Below, one piece after another: positions 37,038 to 38,545 of a stretch of 38,545 bases of DNA. Source of the stretch: Campylobacter concisus UNSWCS (GTDB taxonomy: Bacteria; Campylobacterota; Campylobacteria; Campylobacterales; Campylobacteraceae); assembly GCF_000466685.1 (NCBI RefSeq), contig NZ_ANNG01000025.1, forward strand, positions 1 to 38,545, given 5' to 3'. Each line of letters opens with the position of its first letter. Positions within the stretch are counted from its first letter, which is position 1. The notes beneath the pieces were generated by a model. It had not been told where the DNA came from, searched no databases, and saw nothing but the letters and a program-made list of their open reading frames with translations. A program made the position numbers and the translations under genes.

Positions 37038-38315
37038 ATGAAAATAGCAATAATTAACGGCACTATCGTAAATAGCGACGAGAAATTTAAGGCAAATATC
37101 CTAATAGAAAACGGCAAAATAGCCAAAATCGGAAGTGAGAAATTTGAGGCTGATAAGGTCATAGACGCTACAAATAAGCTCGTCATGCCAGGACTTATCG
37201 ACATGCACGTGCATTTTCGCGATCCTGGTCAAGAGTATAAAGACGACATCATCTCAGGCTCCGAAGCGGCTGTGGCTGGAGGAGTGACCACCTGCCTTTG
37301 CATGGCAAATACAAACCCAGTAAATGACAACGCCTCAATCACAAGAGCGATGATAGAAAAGGCTAAAAACTGCGGACTGATCGATCTTTTACCAATCGCA
37401 GCCATTAGCAAAGGGCTTGGCGGTAACGAGATCGTCGAGATGGGCGATCTTATAGAGGCTGGCGCAGTTGCATTTAGTGATGACGGCCTACCAGTGACTA
37501 TCTCAAGCGTGATGAGAGCGGCGCTTGAGTACTCAAGCATGTTTAATAGCTTTTGCATAAGCCACTCAGAGGACTGCTCGCTTTGCAGGCAGGGCGTCAT
37601 GCACGAGGGCAAGGTCTCAGCCATACTTGGACTTCGCGGCATGGCGAGAGAGAAAGAGGAGATCGCAGTGAGCCGTGATATGCTGCTCGCAAAGCTCACT
37701 AAAGCGCACATCCACATCGCTCACGTAAGCTCGGAGTACTCGCTAAAGATCATCGAAATGGGCAAAAAAGAGGGCATAAACATCACTTGCGAAGCCACAC
37801 CGCACCACTTTAGCTTTAGCGACGATGAAATTTTGAAAAATGCCTACGATACAAATTTCAAAATGTCGCCGCCACTTCGCGAGATAAGCGACGTAAAAGC
37901 GGTAAGAGAAGCACTAAAAAGCGGTCTTATAGACGTTATCGCCACCGATCATGCCCCACACCACACGGACGAAAAGATAGTGGAATTTGACAAGGCGCCA
38001 TTTGGCATCATCGGACTTCAAACCCTTGTACCACTCACTCTTAAGCTCGTAAATGAGGGCGTTATAAGCCTAGAGCGCATGGTAGAGCTAACATCTACAA
38101 ATGCGGCTAAGATGCTAAATTTAAAAGATAAAGGCAGGCTTGCAGAGGGCATGCTAGCTGACATCGCTGTGATAGACCCTGAGATCGAGTATGTTTATGA
38201 TGAGAAGATAAACCGCTCAAAATCGGTAAATTCTCCACTCTTTGGCAAAAAACTAAAAGGCGCAGCGACTACTACGATAAAAAGTGGCAAGATCGTTTAT
38301 GAGTTTGGAAAATAG
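37038..38315 (+). CDS. pyrC: Dihydroorotase
   Basis: A 425-residue class I dihydroorotase, the next step after PyrB. The zinc-binding DMHVHFRDPG (H57, H59) near the start, the His-bearing segments HIHIAHVSS and CEATPHHF, and the catalytic TDHAPHH are all present, so this looks like an active enzyme and not the inactive PyrC' type. Some bacteria pair such a protein with PyrB in a complex. Length is typical. Two hairpins follow the stop. Confidence 0.97.
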   Translation: MKIAIINGTIVNSDEKFKANILIENGKIAKIGSEKFEADKVIDATNKLVMPGLIDMHVHFRDPGQEYKDDIISGSEAAVAGGVTTCLCMANTNPVNDNASITRAMIEKAKNCGLIDLLPIAAISKGLGGNEIVEMGDLIEAGAVAFSDDGLPVTISSVMRAALEYSSMFNSFCISHSEDCSLCRQGVMHEGKVSAILGLRGMAREKEEIAVSRDMLLAKLTKAHIHIAHVSSEYSLKIIEMGKKEGINITCEATPHHFSFSDDEILKNAYDTNFKMSPPLREISDVKAVREALKSGLIDVIATDHAPHHTDEKIVEFDKAPFGIIGLQTLVPLTLKLVNEGVISLERMVELTSTNAAKMLNLKDKGRLAEGMLADIAVIDPEIEYVYDEKINRSKSVNSPLFGKKLKGAATTTIKSGKIVYEFGK

Positions 38316-38318
38316 TCT

Positions 38319-38346
38319 AAATTTGCTCGCACTTGCGGGCAAATTT
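38319..38346 (+). terminator. Terminator of pyrBC (first hairpin)
   Basis: AAATTTGCTCGCA and TGCGGGCAAATTT form a 13-bp stem with one T-G pair, directly after the pyrC stop. The following bases are only mildly T-rich. Confidence 0.7.
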
Positions 38347-38367
38347 GCTTTAGATGCTTTGAGATAT

Positions 38368-38397
38368 AAAATTTGCTAGAAATTTCTAGCAAATTTT
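38368..38397. terminator. Bidirectional terminator between pyrC and pepD
   Basis: A perfect 30-bp palindrome, 15-bp arms, starting AAAATTTGCTAGAAA and its reverse complement. On the plus strand a T-run (TTTTACTTTTTT) follows; on the minus strand it lies 7 bp after the pepD-like stop. It shares the AAATTTGC word with the first hairpin. Confidence 0.75.
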
Positions 38398-38403
38398 ACT
38401 TTT

Positions 38404-38545
38404 TTATGAGTTATATTTTTTAACGATACCGCGAACGACTTTTTCGATAAAAAGCGCAGAAGCTACTTCGCAGTGCTCTCTTGTAGAGTGAGGTGAGTAG
38501 ATATTTGGTCCAATAGAACATGCACTAAGACCTGCTTTTTTCTCC
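38404..38545 (-). CDS. pepD: Xaa-His dipeptidase (PepD-like), C-terminal end
   Basis: The last 47 residues of a protein that begins beyond the window. The visible part, GLSACSIGPNIYSPHSTREH and then CEVASALFIEKVVRGIVKK, resembles the C-terminus of M20-family aminoacyl-histidine dipeptidases such as E. coli PepD (SFGPTI...HSPDE), in which the His of the S-P-H segment helps to bind zinc. It is convergent to pyrC. The piece is short, so the family is likely and the exact member is uncertain. Confidence 0.65.
   Translation of the reverse strand, partial: EKKAGLSACSIGPNIYSPHSTREHCEVASALFIEKVVRGIVKKYNS

Overview
The window looks like chromosomal DNA from a Campylobacter of the C. concisus type. 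It is AT-rich, full of the word AAATTT, and carries genes confined to or typical of Campylobacterota: hobA, a folP with a long N-terminal extension, a short RNase R and the rrf2-flhA pair. From memory, C. jejuni has the same gene blocks: holA-rnr next to ilvC-deacetylase-dprA-ruvX; queA-tatC-tatB-hemW; nudix-lysC-hobA-holB-folP-ligA-tlyA-ribF-cmoA; and rpsO next to rrf2-flhA. The genus is fairly secure; the species is a guess. Nearly all of the window is ordinary core genome. I found no rRNA, tRNA, CRISPR array, insertion sequence or prophage.

Layout. 1-1347: the 3' end of a surface autotransporter gene, then about 1.1 kb of non-coding AT-rich DNA holding degenerate repeats of about 128 bp. 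2470-3707 (minus): rpsF-ssb-rpsR operon with a promoter-like box, a leader hairpin and a terminator. 3785-7510 (minus): HDOD protein-rnr-holA. A divergent promoter region follows. 7658-11291 (plus): ilvC, a polysaccharide deacetylase-like protein, dprA and ruvX. 11286-15359 (minus): a degenerate histidine kinase/pseudo-receiver protein, queA, tatC, tatB and hemW. 15414-19452: an iron-uptake module of an AraC regulator, a Fur-like box, a TonB-dependent receptor and a PepSY membrane protein. 19516-28608 (plus): a long tightly packed run of rppH, lysC, hobA, holB, folP, a NADAR protein, ligA, tlyA, ribF and a cmoA-like gene. 28754-31030 (minus): fdhF, read through an in-frame TGA as selenocysteine. 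31388-31660 (minus): rpsO. 31807-37035 (plus): rrf2, flhA, a DHH phosphoesterase, a small acidic protein, a Sel1-repeat lipid-free periplasmic protein and pyrB, followed by pyrC to 38315. 38404-38545 (minus): the C-terminal end of a pepD-like gene.

How the genes fit together. DNA replication and repair is strongly represented: SSB, both clamp-loader delta subunits, the DnaA partner HobA, NAD-dependent ligase, RuvX and the transformation protein DprA. Other groups are protein export (TatB and TatC without TatA nearby), pyrimidine synthesis (PyrB, PyrC), iron acquisition, and formate oxidation.

Candidates for something less ordinary are a two-module NADAR protein between folP and ligA, a pseudo-receiver fused to a remnant kinase ATPase domain, the selenocysteine formate dehydrogenase with a visible SECIS hairpin, and the repeat-bearing intergenic region. 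None amounts to a demonstrated new system.
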